Source: Hydractinia symbiolongicarpus
Lineage: Eukaryota; Cnidaria; Hydrozoa; Anthoathecata; Hydractiniidae
NCBI RefSeq assembly: GCF_029227915.1
Contig: NC_079888.1
Coordinates: 13,191,001 to 13,255,000, forward strand
DNA length: 64,000 nt
Direction: 5' to 3'
Within the stretch, counting starts at the first letter, position 1; every line of letters starts with the position of its first letter. Shown one piece after another: positions 41,167-52,761 of the stretch. A program made the translations under genes and the position numbers. Under the pieces are notes generated by a model. That model saw only the letters and a program-made list of their open reading frames with translations, did not search any database and was not told where the DNA came from.

Positions 41167-41588
41167 GTTAGTTATTTTTAAATTAAAATCGCAACGCACA
41201 TGGTAAATTTTCCCGCTTAAAATTAAAACCCACTGGGAATAAAGTTGACACTTCATTGCTGTTAATTATTGCGTAATTTAACGCGTTTGAAACGAAGATA
41301 ATGCTATCTTTAGATAACACGAGTTATCTTAAGTTAGGAAAAATTTAGTTTGAAAAGTAATTGGCGAAGATCAAATCAAATCAAATATAGACTACAGAGC
41401 TATGAACATTAAATTGAGGCAGAAATACAAAATAAAAATACCACGCTACAGAACGGACAACTTGGCAAAAAAAAAAGAAAAAGAAAAGTCGCAAAAAAAT
41501 ACTTTGATATCTGGAAAACAACTTCTAATGAATTAATTTATTTTTCATCAAAATCAACCATCGCATACTTGGGTTTGGTGTCGGGGTT

Positions 41589-42543
41589 TTAAGATTGAAA
41601 TATTTTTAAGCCTTTTGTAATCAATGATGTTGTTTCTTCCTGTATCACCATCACTCCTACTGCTTGAAAATTAACATTAGTTCTAACAACCAGGAAAAAC
41701 AAGGGCAGGGCATATTTTGTTGTTTTATATTTAGCGTCAAGTGCAATAAGAAAAGGTGCATATTTTTGATATAGACGTCTCATTTTCGTTGACTGGTAAC
41801 AGAAGATGAGTTTAACATCAATACTGTAGGTAGACATATTTCTTACCATATTCTGAAATGCTATATCATCTTCATCCATAACTTCCTCAGCTAAACTATT
41901 CTTGTCACATGCTTTATCTATTGCTTGCTTGACTAACTCTTCATTTAGCTTCTTGTGAAGACGGTCAAATGCAAGATCAACCAAAGATTTCCATTTTTCA
42001 ACTAAATGGGTTAAATTTTCTTGATCCAATTTACTATATTGAAGCTTCAATTTTACAGATAAAATTAAATTTCTCAGTTTTTTGCGCGGAGGAGTGAAAC
42101 GTCTACGATAGAAATCAGGAGCGTCCCCTGCAGGACAAAGGTTTTCCTCAACAACAATTCTGCTCTTGAAGTCAAATCACGAATGTTTCGACATCCTTTC
42201 CGTATTTGTTCCCGTAAACACTCTTCTAAACGGTAGTCCAGTGATTCCGCAATGCCAGCTGCCTTCCCACATTATGATTAACGTGTTGCTCTGATGGAAA
42301 ACACACTAAATATTGCAGTTGGCCAAATGGTTCTTGTTGAAGAGAACTGAAGATTTCTTGAATTTTCGTTTTCAGTTCATGACCAGCTACAATCAATCTT
42401 ATTATATTTTCTATCGTTCTTCACACTTATTTCTGGAAATGACACCACCTTTTTAACTGAGAATGTTACAGGACAGTCGAGTTTTTTGATTGGCTTTGTT
42501 AGTTTTCTCCTACGAATGTACTGATGTTCATTTATGGTCATCG
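41589..42543 (-). pseudogene. MULE-type transposase remnant (CARF-like)
   Basis: The best frame contains FLIALDAKYKTTKYALPLFF, resembling the first catalytic Asp region of MULE transposases, and KLDQENLTHLVEKW, as in CARF-related proteins. Upstream frames on the same strand add LDCPVTFSVKKVVSFPE and VCFPSEQHVNHNVG, in family order but broken by frameshifts and stops. No terminal repeats were found around it. Confidence 0.5.
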
Positions 42544-42597
42544 CTTTTTTTGATTTAATATTGTTTTTCTCTTTTCTGGTATGTGAAATACAAGTAA

Positions 42598-42725
42598 AAT
42601 AAGTTAAATGTTAGTAAAAATGTTTTAAATGTTAGTAAAAATGTTTTAAATGTTAGTAAAAATGTTTTAAATGTTAGTAAAAATGTTTTAAATGTTAGTA
42701 AATGTTTTTTTAAATGTTAGTAAAA
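42598..42725. repeat. 21-bp minisatellite
   Basis: About six copies of ATGTTAGTAAAAATGTTTTAA in tandem, the last ones slightly altered. Unit length is a multiple of three but no open frame is kept. Confidence 0.75.
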
Positions 42726-42887
42726 TAAGTATTAAGTATGTAAAATATTAAAAATATTTTTTCTTATCTTAAAATGCAAGAGCATGATATAACACATGTT
42801 GTTTATTTTCATCATGTACATTTAATTTTCCGTACTGTAAGATGGAGATATTTGGCACTCCTTCGTTCAGTTAATTCGTAAAACTAG

Positions 42888-43040
42888 TCGTTAGCCCGTG
42901 GAAAAATCCACGGGTTCGCCCGTCCTATTTATACCGCATTGCGTGCGTCTCGCTACTTTCGTAGCTAAGCTACCATTTTGCGTGACAGACAGACGTATAC
43001 GGGTTATATAATATAGATACACATACCTTCTTAAGTGGAA
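42888..43040. repeat. Possible end of an interspersed repeat with hairpin
   Basis: Contains the perfect hairpin CCCGTGGA / TCCACGGG and ends near GGTTATATAATATAGATAC. Related words (GACTAGTC, GCCCGTGG, TATAATATAGG) recur at 44890-44935. The family is not recognised. Confidence 0.3.
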
Positions 43041-43604
43041 ATGATTTAGCATCGACTGTTGTGGTCGTTGTGGGTTTTCGGCCATGTTTTGTTATCCTTG
43101 TTGCATCGGATTAAATACCATATACCATATACACCATATATATTAATTAGCTTTGACAGCCCTCGGACAAGGGTGGAGATTGAATTTAAATTAAATTTGT
43201 TTTTATTTTTCAAATTGAATTGTATTTTTTTAATTTTAAAATTACATTTGAAATTGAATTGTTTTAAGTATTCAATTTTTTTTTATTAATGGCAGCTCTC
43301 AGCCGCCATGAGGTAAGCAACCTCGAATCCATTTTAAAAAAATTGCAAATATAAAACAACAAGTAAACCTTGTGCTGACCTCATGATGAGTGAACATTGG
43401 CCTGCTTTGTTTGAAATAACTTTTTCAGGTTTGAGGAAATGAAAACAAAAGATACAACCTTTTACGTTTCGGTTTTCTTTTTTTAGTTAATAAACAACTT
43501 GTTTTCGTTAGATCCGGCGCGCGCATGGTAAAACGGGGGTAAATTTAAATTATTTAAAACATGACAGCCCTGTTTCCTCGTATGGCGGCTTACTTATGTT
43601 ATTA

Positions 43605-44799
43605 CAGTATACTCTTCAATTAGCGGACACCATCGGTGTATGACCAAAGTGACCGCTAATTGGAAACGTCCACCTTTTGGATAGTTTTACATTTTAAGCC
43701 GCAAATCAGAAAACTTTTGATGGCTCCCTCTGTTTATATGTTTGAAGCCCTTGCCTTGTAAGTTTTCATACTCTTCTCTGAGTTTTTTCTCGTCTTTCAA
43801 AACGTTTATGACTTGTGTCTTTCCAATAAAATATGTTTTAGAATTGCCCCTGCAACACATTTTCTTTATTGACATCTAACATTTTGATATTTCATCTAAT
43901 GCTAGACATCGTTTGTTAAGTTTTCCAGCCTCCCGTTTCTTCAGGTTAACAGCAGGAGCCATGATGTTAAATCAAAGCCAACTTTTCAGTGATAAAATCT
44001 ATCAACAAACATTCATTTCAAATTCAAAGCATTGGAAATAAAAACATTCGATCGAATTGACGCATTCAATTTTCCTTCTTTCATTCGATTCATTAGAATG
44101 TTTGAATGTGTATTTTTTTTTCGTTGTTTCAGTTATCAAGGCATAGCAACGCTCGAAAGTATGGCAGTTAGCAACTCAAATATGATTATAAAAGAAATGT
44201 ACGAGATACAAAGAAACACAATGAAATGAATGTAAATAGCTCCTTTGCACGAGGACATCATGTCTATATAAACATCTGAAATCCATTGATAGAGAAAATG
44301 TTGCGATCTAATGAGGTTGAAATGCGATTGCAATAATAAGAACTGATTCTTTTGGAGTTAAACACATTGTTGGGCACGTTCCACATAATATTTTAGTAAT
44401 ATGATTAATGTTTTTAAAGGTTCCAAACACTGCCATTACGTGGAGGTGGCTATGGTGTGGAGGTTCCTGTTTTTTTTATGGCTTTCATGGCCATGACAAG
44501 CTGATAAAGTGGTTGATAAATGTTTGAAATAAATTTTAGAAAAATTATTTATTTTTGTCTATTTTTCTTTGCTCGCTTTTGATTTTTTTGGACTGTCCGC
44601 TATTAAGAGAGGAAAAAGCCATATTTGCTCTTTGGTGCAAAAAAATATTGTCCGCAAATTAGGGTGTCCGCTTAAGTTTTCGCTTTTTGGAAAGTTTTTT
44701 ATGAGACTTTGACTACAAAAACGGCCGGTGTATGACCAAAGTGTCCACTAATCAGATGCGTCCGCCTTTTAGAGTGTCCGTTAATTGGAGAGAATACTG
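43605..44799 (-). mobile_element. pogo/Tigger-type deletion derivative, 1.2 kb
   Basis: Starts CAGTATACTCTTCAATTAGCGGACACC-like and ends with the inverse (…GGTGTCCGTTAATTGGAGAGAATACTG-like), between TA dinucleotides at 43603 and 44800. Inner copies of the GTGTATGACCAAAGTG block lie near each end. It retains only the N-terminal part of a transposase. Confidence 0.75.
43687..43962 (-). pseudogene. pogo transposase N-terminal helix-turn-helix remnant
   Basis: Begins MAPAVNLKKREAGKLNKRC, has a stop near codon 29, then the recognition-helix region FIGKTQVINVLKDEKKLREEYEN, typical of the CENP-B/pogo N-terminal DNA-binding domain. The DDE core is deleted. Confidence 0.6.
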
Positions 44800-45129
44800 T
44801 AGTAAATTTAAGCGTAACGCCACGTTATAAGAAAATGACCCGTGATTTGCGTGCCGTGGACTCACATAGTCACTCACACAAGCGTATTATAATATAGGAC
44901 TAGTCAAAATGGCCCGTGGAAATATCAACTTAATCAGGGGAACAATGGAAAAGAGAACCGTTATTTGAATTTTGATGACGTCAGACGTTATTGTCATGGA
45001 AATTTGTTTACTTGTTGCCTATGGTGTAGAGCTTCAATAGCTGATTAAATGATTTATAGGATCATATGTTTTGGGCTGACACCAAAGGAGATAAGAGAGT
45101 ATTTTGCCCAATGTAGCCATTTGACTACA

Positions 45130-45370
45130 TTGGGATAGAAAAGGTTAGCCAACATGTTAGCCAACATTTTGAGCAACATCGACTAACCAACATGTTGGCC
45201 AACAATGTTGGCCGGTTTGCGTTAGGCGCCAATATGCTCAAGAAGAAAAAAAATCTCAAAAAATGTTGGCCAACATTTCCGCCAAAATTTGCATGTTGGT
45301 AGCATGTTTGTCGGTTTGCACTGGGTAACCAACATGTTGGCCAACATTTCGACTAACATTTTAGCTTTCG
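45130..45370. repeat. CCAACATGTTGG palindrome cluster
   Basis: The 12-base palindrome CCAACATGTTGG and its half CCAACATT or AATGTTGG occur many times in about 240 bp, in both orientations, just upstream of the MADF-BESS gene. Such sub-terminal repeats are common in DNA transposons and MITEs; boundaries are not clear. Confidence 0.5.
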
Positions 45371-45492
45371 AATGCTTTAATTCGAATTTTTTAAAATTCG
45401 AACTCCAAATCGAATGTTCTTAATTGATTCGAATGTTTATATATATTTTAAATTTGGCGGGCATGTCCTTATAGCACTCTATTTATTTCAAA

Positions 45493-46305
45493 ATGGCTGA
45501 CAACAAGGAAGTGAGTAGTACCAAAAAGTCTGCTGCTGCAGCTGCAAACAAAAAACGCACTCGGAATGATGATGAAGTCGAGATACATGTATGAGGCAAG
45601 ACCATGCCTTTGGGACGTGGCTGATTCCACATATTCCAAGAAAGACGTAAAAGAACAAGCGTTAGCTGAGATTAAAGAAGAGATGGGAATTGAAATACCC
45701 TTGATAAAATCCAAGTGGAATTCCTAACGTGCAAAACACGGGAGAGAGCTTACCAAGGAATCTAAGACCAAAAGTGGGCAAGGCACCGAAGAGCTCTACG
45801 AGGGCTCATGGATTTTCATGGATAAAATGCGATTTATTGAACACGTAAAGAAAACAGCGAAAAGCACGTCAATTATAAATATTACGAGCGCCTTTGAAAC
45901 AATCGAAGACGAGGAGGATAAAAGTGAAAAAGAGGAGGAGACTCCTGTAAAACAATCAGCCAAAGAGACTCCAGTAACAACAACAAACGTAAACGTACCC
46001 CTAATTCAGCTGAACAAAAACAAAGCTGATTTCAAAATGCATTGATGTATTGGATCGTCCGAAAAACCCTACCAAAAGAGAAAGAGCCTGAAGAACCATT
46101 CGCTTTGTATGTTTTTAATCAGCTAAATACATTAGATAAACGACGCAAATTGCTTGTAGAAAAACGAATCAATGACATATTATTTGAGATGCGCTTTAAG
46201 GAGTTTGACCAACCTACACGTTTCAATCCTGGCGTTCAAAATCGAAGATTTGCTGCTCCACCTATGCAAGGACCTTATACTGCTATGTTAAATAATGATT
46301 TTTGA
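45493..46305 (+). pseudogene. MADF-BESS domain protein, transposon-associated
   Basis: MADNKEVSSTKK start and an alanine/lysine-rich leader. Then a MADF domain (YEARPCLWDVADSTYSKKD, IPLIKSKWNS, HGRELTKES), an acidic linker, and a C-terminal BESS-like motif (PFALYVFNQLNTLDKR). Frameshifts near 45590 and 46040 and a stop near 45725. MADF-BESS proteins bind DNA and often travel with PIF/Harbinger transposases; no transposase gene is seen next to it. Confidence 0.7.
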
Positions 46306-47338
46306 TTATTGATTAAGCTTTTTTATTTAATAAACTTAAACATAGAATATAGTGTTAAAATACAATAAATCCGCCAGTAAATAAATAAATGCCAGATTCC
46401 AAATAGATTCTCGGAAATTCTTCGTGCTCGGCTATGCTGGTAGTTATAGATTTGCTTTTCAGGGGTTAAATTTGCTTGAGGATAGGGCTTCATCATGTAC
46501 GACTTTAAGGCGAATGCGTCATCCCAACAAAAACATGCGGGATGTTAGTATATCCATGAGTTATGTTCATACTATTTTCCTCGATTTTTCTGCGCAAATC
46601 TGAGTTATTCCAAACTCCAGAATTATTCGTCCATTACTACCTATATCCGCATAAATACACTCATAATCAGGACCAACTATAGCCAATAAGATTATTGAAA
46701 AACTTTTCTTGTAGTTGTGTTAAGTTTTCTCGGGATGACAAAAACCCTGATAGAATTGTTTGTAACTTTTTGCATCAAACAAGGTTCAAACCAAAATAAA
46801 TACACAGAAAATATGAAATACAAAGAAAAACACAACGCCTAAATTTGAAATGAATAATAACTAAATATAAAACAAATGTATACCAACTATTCTTTACAGA
46901 GCTTGAAAGGATGAACATTGTTGAGTGTTTAACTATGAGTGTTTAACTTTCTTGAACTTCTTTATTAACAGACGTAAATTATTTGAAATTTGATAAAACA
47001 AAACTTTGTAACTTTTGTATTTGAAGATTGATTTAAACTTGTTACTTTGTCTTTTTGAGCGGGAATGAATCAAGAAAAGTGAAAAAACTACATATGTAAA
47101 TTCTATCAACGAAAATAGCACACTTGAGACACGAACATAAAACACAAGTTAAATACGCAATACACCAAAAAAGAACAATAAAACATGCACATAAAATACG
47201 TATTGAACACGAAACGAACGTATAGTATAATATAACACGAAATCATCACAAATCCAGTGTTAACTGTACATTGCCCCCAGACAAATGAAAAATTTTGATT
47301 GATAATTGATATCGATAATCAATATTTTGAGATTTGTC
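46306..47338. other. AT-rich intergenic DNA without recognised features
   Basis: No conserved coding block, structural RNA or clear repeat could be recognised. A few short poly-A/T-rich frames are judged random. Confidence 0.5.
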
Positions 47339-48615
47339 TTAATTAACATAATTTAACATCGCTTTTGCTTTCAACGCAGCTTCATGCAATTCAGTTTGTA
47401 TGTACAATTCGTCAACGTGATGAATAACAATTAATTCTCTGACAGCTCGTCTTGTTACTCGATTAGTCGATTCGCTTGAGTTTCGATATCTAACAACAGC
47501 AGTTCTTATAGGACCATTGTTTCCAAATTCAACATCAACTACTAAACCATACATATATTGTCCTGATAATTTTCTGCTTTTAGGAATAGGACAATGTCGC
47601 CAATTTTGATATTAAGATCATTTGGAACCCATTTAGTTGTTTCATTAGTTTAGGTACATAGGTTATTAACCAACATTCGAACCATGCATTGAATATCCTA
47701 CGGTTTTGATCAATAATTTTCCAAGGCTTGTCAGTTGAGGCAATAGGACTAACTGGTGACCTGTCATTGTTGCGGCCGAGGCGTAAACAATTAGGTGTTA
47801 TTAGATCAGCATTTTCAAAATCAGCTGTGACATCTCCAATAGCTAATGGGAGATCATTAATACAATTGGCTATTTATGTACCCAGAGTCTCCCACTGTAG
47901 TATAGAAAGTCTCTCATTTGAATTTGATTTTATTATAGATTCTTTAACTTGTTTGACTTTTCTTTCTACTTTACCATGCATAAAGTGTCCCCCAACAGGG
48001 CATGTCTCGAATTTAATTCCCATTTCTTTGTGAAGTCTACCTCTTAAAGCCATAAACGTGATTTTCATGTTTTTGCATCCACTCACTAATTGGCTTCCTT
48101 CGTCTGGTAAAAGGATTATTGGATATCCAACCTCACATGAAAAACGAATAAACGCTTGGATGAAACCTGAGGTGCTGTAATCTTTCATGACTTTTATGTT
48201 TATGGTTGATGTTGTGGTAGCTACAACAAAACACCAAGTAGCAAATTTTTACAGTGGTTCTCTTGTTGTGTGGGGAATATGACAAGAATGGGCCAGCTAG
48301 ATCAACTTTAACACAAGTAAAACGCAGGAGCGATGTTGAGATTGTGATCGGAGATCGGTCCCATAGCAACTTCGACAGTACGTTTAGGAGATATCGACAT
48401 CTCTTACAATTTTTTCTGATAACTTTCACTCGTCCTCTACCTTCGATTATGTGCACTTGCTTCATGACGTATCGATGAACGGTTTCGATACTGGAATGCT
48501 TAGCAACAGGGTACCAATGAACCTCATTGATTATACTATAAGCAATAGGTGAATACTTATCACCAATTGGTACAAAAAATGTGGAACTTGTCAAATCTAA
48601 CATAACATCTGTCAT
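47339..48615 (-). pseudogene. BEL/Pao integrase and C-terminal domain
   Basis: A zinc-binding HHCC-like region (HRYVMKQVH … CKRC), then the catalytic core with VDLAGPF, LPDEGSQLV and HGKVERKVKQV supplying the two Asp and the Glu. Last part GLVVDVEFGNNGPIRTAVVRY, as in the domain that ends BEL polyproteins. Frameshifts near 48190 and 47870. Confidence 0.7.
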
Positions 48616-50500
48616 AGTGCTCGTGTTAGTGAACTTCTGATCTGGTAGAATACGTCCTGTATGTTGTTGTTTTCTTTTGATATTTTAGCATAAGCATCTT
48701 TTTTTGCGAATTTCTTAACTTCAGCGGTTGCTTTTTTCCAGAAGTACTCTCTGAAAGTCTTCAAGTCATCACTGGACAAAATAATTGTTTCCACTTGAGA
48801 GATGGACTTATTTGATTTTGTAATATAAAAAGTTATTTTTACAGTTACTGATAAATGTGTAAGTACAAGTAATCGGATAACTTGACTGAATCTATGTTTC
48901 AATGGATCGATAACGTAATTTGACAATTCGTACCTGAATATTACCTCGTCAGATATTTTTCTTAAACCTCTGAAAACAAGTATATCTGGTGATTCTTCAT
49001 GGTGTGCAATTCCTTTTATTGTTTCGGAAAAATCTTTCAAATTTAGTGTGTTAACGTTGTTTGCAGGAAATTTTGATACGTCTGACTTCATCCACTCGAA
49101 TCCTTCTATCCATGTAGATCCTGGACTGACATCTAAGATAGTAGCACCGTCTAGTTCCAACATCGGCTATCATATCTTTACTTTTGACATACATCCAATC
49201 ATCACGTTGATATCAATTACTCGATTTCTAACCCAGGTTTTGGGTTTTTTCTCATTTGTTATCCAAAACAAAGCAATTTTATTTCATCATTTCGAAATGT
49301 GAAGTCCAGAGCGGTCTTAACTCATCAGGAATGGCGTCAGCCCAATCCAGTTTTCGTTGTGATAATGTGTGCAAATCCAGTTTCAAGGAAGCAGTTACTG
49401 GTGTCAATTTTCCTGTTGAATCAAAAATTTCTGCCACCTTACCGACACAGATTCTCCGCGTTAACTTTTCTGGAATGGCTGCCGCATATTCTGGTTTCCT
49501 TCCTCGAGATTTTTTGGTGAAATTGAGTTATATATCCAACTTGATTTGATCATTTTCAGGGTACCACTTCATTCCTGCATCAGATATACTCTCTCCATCT
49601 TCGCTCAATTTATCTGCTGGTTTTTTGTTTAAGAATATAAAACCTCTTAACATAAGACCTCCACGACTAAGTACTGTTGTCAATTCATCTGCGCTTTAAT
49701 ACGCTTGATTTTATGATTTTTCTCCAGAGAGACAATCGTCAACATAGAAATCGTTAAGAATCATTTCACATATTTCAGGGTATTCACATTAGGACAGCTT
49801 GGCTGTATCTCTTAATCCCTTTTCCACCTGATTTTCGCTGGATTTGACACTGTATATAAGGGTTTTAATTACTTTTTCAACTGGTAGCTTCGTGATATCC
49901 AATTCGGATTGCCAAATGTAACGTTGCAGACACCACTCTTGCTCTATTAACTTGACGGTGTTGTACAATTTTTTACATCTGTATGGAAAGCGATTGGATG
50001 ACTAAACCAACAAATGACAATTTCCAGCAATTTATTCATGTTATTGGTACCTTTAGCAAGTATGTCATTCAAACTTGTTTCACTGTCAGTGGGTTGCGAC
50101 GCGTCAAACACAAGTCGACATGGTGTTGTAAACGATTTTCCTCATACAGCACGCCAGGGAATGAAGTTTTGGAGTTGATGGTTTTTTAATGACTGTTGTT
50201 GTGTCGGTGTAAGGCTGTGCACAAACTCCACAAATCCAAGTGATTGCATTTTCTTTTCTGAATTGATAACATCTTCCTTATCTTTAACAGATTTGTTAAG
50301 TTTTCTGAGTTGACTGTAGTAAACTTTTAATGCTTTTTCTTGTTTGGAGCAAGTTTCACTGCAGGGTTATGAATGAATGGTAGTCTGGCAATTGTGAGGC
50401 TACTTGATTCATCTACTGAAACCTATCGATCTATTAATTTTTGTTCCACTTCTTCCTTTAAGCTTAGAATTTCAATTTTCTCCCCATTTTTGCATTTCTT
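48616..50500 (-). pseudogene. BEL/Pao reverse transcriptase and RNase H region
   Basis: Recognisable blocks: VFDASQPTDSETSLND (near 50110), FHTDVKKLYN, KWYPENDQIKLD, AEIFDSTGKLTPVTASLK and DWADAIPDELR. The catalytic YVDD region is not visible and the frame changes repeatedly. 48612-49163 is a 183-codon open stretch from the region before the integrase. Confidence 0.6.
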
Positions 50501-50528
50501 ACATGATCTACAATCAACACAATTTGAT

Positions 50529-51712
50529 TTATGAACCAACTTCTTCTACCTGCTCGAATATTTTCTTTTTCCGAACGATGTAAGTGTCGGGACTTTCATA
50601 ATTTTCTACTGACAGCTGGTGTAAAAATTGATGACTGTCTTTTAGAATTCCTACATCTGCGTTGACTTGATAGCCCATTTTATATAGACTATATTGCTGG
50701 CTAAGGTACGATTGTTGGCTGATATTCGATCGATTATGATGATGAAATTTGTCTATTTCTGTAAACACAGAATGTGGTCCTACTACTACTACTCTGCCAC
50801 TGGATGCATTCAAAAGGGGGGATCGATAAATTGTCAAACCTGAAGGCAACTGAAATACTATTTCGGGATAATATCGCAGGTACTTGATTCCAATCATAAA
50901 GTTGGTTTGACCTCCTACGGACTCTGGTAACTGTGGTAGATCTTCTATTATACCTCCACGATTGCGATATTGGTTTTGAATGTCGTCTGATACTTTCCCT
51001 CTCAGAGGATACAAGGGAAAATCACTTGTGATACGGTCTATGCAAACTCCTGTCATGACTGCATGTCTTCCATCATGTAGTGGTAACGTTACGCTGTAGA
51101 TGCCATGTGGTGATTCAGTTTTTAAAGCTGTCATTTCATACCCAATCAGCTTACGTATCACTGAAAGGTAATGCGAAATCCAACTCTGAAGATGTCACTG
51201 AACATGCGATCTACATACTCCAAACAATCAAGGTACAAAATGAGACGTACACCATATTCTTTGATAATGGATGTGGAGATTTCGTATGCAGACATGAAGC
51301 AGCTAAAAGAATAACTGGCCTTCTCTTGTTGTATCCTTAATTCCTTCTCAAGAAATAAAATCAATCTCTCCTACTTTTCAGGTTCTTGTAAATTTTCCTC
51401 ATAGATAAAAGACAACCACTTAGTAACTCTCGCATCTCCCATAATATGGTAAATCATAGCCAAACCATCACCAAAATAAAGCCTATTTTGGATATTATGA
51501 ACTTTGGACAGAGAAAGAATATCCTGGAGTAATGTAATAAGTTTTGATAAACCGTGTTGCAAAGTATCGGGACTTTTTAATATCCATAGCGGACCAAATT
51601 TCTTAACATCTTCGAGTTTCTTCTGAAGCATTGTTTTGGAATCACCAAATGCTCTTTTTAATCTAATCCAAATTCCAAATCCTCAATATTTTCAAGACCT
51701 TTCACTAAAGAC
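50529..51712 (-). pseudogene. BEL/Pao gag-like and protease region with internal inversion
   Basis: Gag-like part: LWILKSPDTLQHGLSKLI and YFGDGLAMIYHIMGDARV. Protease C-terminal half: ESPHGIYSVTLPLHDGRH and VGGQTNFMIGIKYLRYYPE. The active-site half (FFDNGCGDFVCR) is encoded on the plus strand at about 51170-51320, so this piece has been inverted. The zinc knuckle expected between gag and protease is missing. Confidence 0.65.
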
Positions 51713-51718
51713 AGCGCA

Positions 51719-51958
51719 AGTTAGAGATAGGGAAATGTATGTTCCAGCACAGTAGCGCATACGCGCACGCGCACGCCACAGTCAATCACAACAAATCCGT
51801 GGTTATTCAGTACCATGCAGTGCCTATCAAAGGCTATTCCTTAATAATCAGTGCATAGCCATGCCTAGTCCCTAATAATCAATGACGTCATCAAAAATCA
51901 TACAAAAATGAGTTGAAACAGGAATTCCTTAATAATCAACGCATGCACAGTAAGGTTC
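51719..51958 (+). repeat. Left TIR of copy D
   Basis: Shares the terminal AGNTAGAGATAGGGAA, a 22-base purine-pyrimidine alternation at 51755-51776, TGACGTCA at 51883-51890 and the inner GCATGCACAG block with copy B, less with copy C. Confidence 0.75.
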
Positions 51959-51992
51959 AGCAATCTTCGGACCTTGTTGGAATGTATATAAA

Positions 51993-52346
51993 ATGGTACT
52001 CTGCTACTGGTGCTCTGTAGAACTGTGCGATAAAGTCAGGTGCCCCATAAGATACAACCCTCCACAGGTGAGTACAGAACATACGACGAAACCTGGCTTT
52101 TTTCAGGTGATGGAAAACATCGCTACCCATATGAGCGATGATGGTGAGTACGTGTACGAGGGCTACTTTTGTGGAGATGCGCGCTGCTTGGCTTACGTGG
52201 AAGAGCGAAAGGTGTACGATAGTGCGTATGAAATGTCGCTGTGGCTGTTGAAAAGGCGCTATAAAGGAAGGCCTGCCCCAGACTGGAGACGCCTCGTCAG
52301 ATTTGGGGGTGACCTGACGCAAAAGGAATTCCTGGCATTGGCTTGA
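51993..52346 (+). CDS. 117-residue left-end protein, intact (copy D)
   Basis: 117 codons from MVLCYWCSVELCDKVRC to LTQKEFLALA, start in TATAAAATGG. Features: an N-terminal cysteine cluster, a central acidic/aromatic part (DDGEYVYEGYFCGDARCLAY), and a basic C-terminal part (LLKRRYKGRPAPDWRR). Only undamaged version of this gene here. No family recognised; a cysteine pair in DARC may complete a metal site with the N-terminal CYWC. Confidence 0.65.
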   Translation: MVLCYWCSVELCDKVRCPIRYNPPQVSTEHTTKPGFFQVMENIATHMSDDGEYVYEGYFCGDARCLAYVEERKVYDSAYEMSLWLLKRRYKGRPAPDWRRLVRFGGDLTQKEFLALA

Positions 52347-52382
52347 AATCAAGGCTATCCTAAAATAATACTACTATAATAA

Positions 52383-52646
52383 ATGTGCGTCAACTGTCAA
52401 TCAAAATTCGATATCCTTGGAAGCGCAGTAGCCATGACGGTTATGGCCGGTATTGCTATCTCCCTACCACTTATGGCCTTATCGATATCGAAAGAATCGG
52501 AGAAGGAGAAGGAAAAAGGAGAAGGAGAAGGAAAATGGGTTCGTCTCTATACCTTAGAATCGCAAGATAAATGGAACAATGTAAGGACTGTGAACGTATG
52601 TTGGACGCGTACGATAGATGTACCTGCGGACGTAGGTTTGAAGTAA
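52383..52646 (+). CDS. Small membrane protein with lost stop (copy D)
   Basis: MCVNCQSKFDILGSA, hydrophobic helix, then a tail lengthened by GAGAAG-type slippage (EKEKEKGEGEGK). The usual TCA-TAA end reads TCG-CAA, so the frame runs on through the next gene for about 28 codons. Start in TATAATAAATG. Confidence 0.55.
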   Translation: MCVNCQSKFDILGSAVAMTVMAGIAISLPLMALSISKESEKEKEKGEGEGKWVRLYTLESQDKWNNVRTVNVCWTRTIDVPADVGLK

Positions 52647-52741
52647 ATGGTAAATTGTTGTGTTGGTATTGTTATCAGGAATGTATCACGTGTAACGGGG
52701 GTGGTTGCGTATGCACAATGACAAACAATCCTCTGAAGTAG
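52571..52741 (+). CDS. Small cysteine-rich zinc-binding protein, intact (copy D)
   Basis: 56 codons starting MEQCKDCERMLDAYDRC; ends early at TAG after NNPLK. All cysteine pairs kept. Overlapped by the read-through of the previous gene in another frame. Confidence 0.65.
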   Translation: MEQCKDCERMLDAYDRCTCGRRFEVNGKLLCWYCYQECITCNGGGCVCTMTNNPLK

Positions 52742-52761
52742 TTTGAAATACAATAAACAAG

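Larger units (their letters stand above)
47339..51712 (-). mobile_element. Decayed BEL/Pao retrotransposon, interrupted by copy D
   Basis: Minus-strand order gag-like, aspartic protease, reverse transcriptase, integrase and C-terminal domain, as in BEL/Pao polyproteins. LTRs are not evident, and the 5' part is cut off at 51712 by the insertion of copy D. Low in G+C like the surrounding host DNA. Confidence 0.75.

Noticed and set aside
43059-43289. 76-codon frame and neighbouring AT-rich frames at 40076, 44032 and 46933
   Set aside because: Low-complexity, phenylalanine/leucine/isoleucine-rich translations of AT-rich DNA without conservation.
49048-49549. Plus-strand frames in the BEL region
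   Set aside because: Antisense to the recognisable minus-strand polyprotein.
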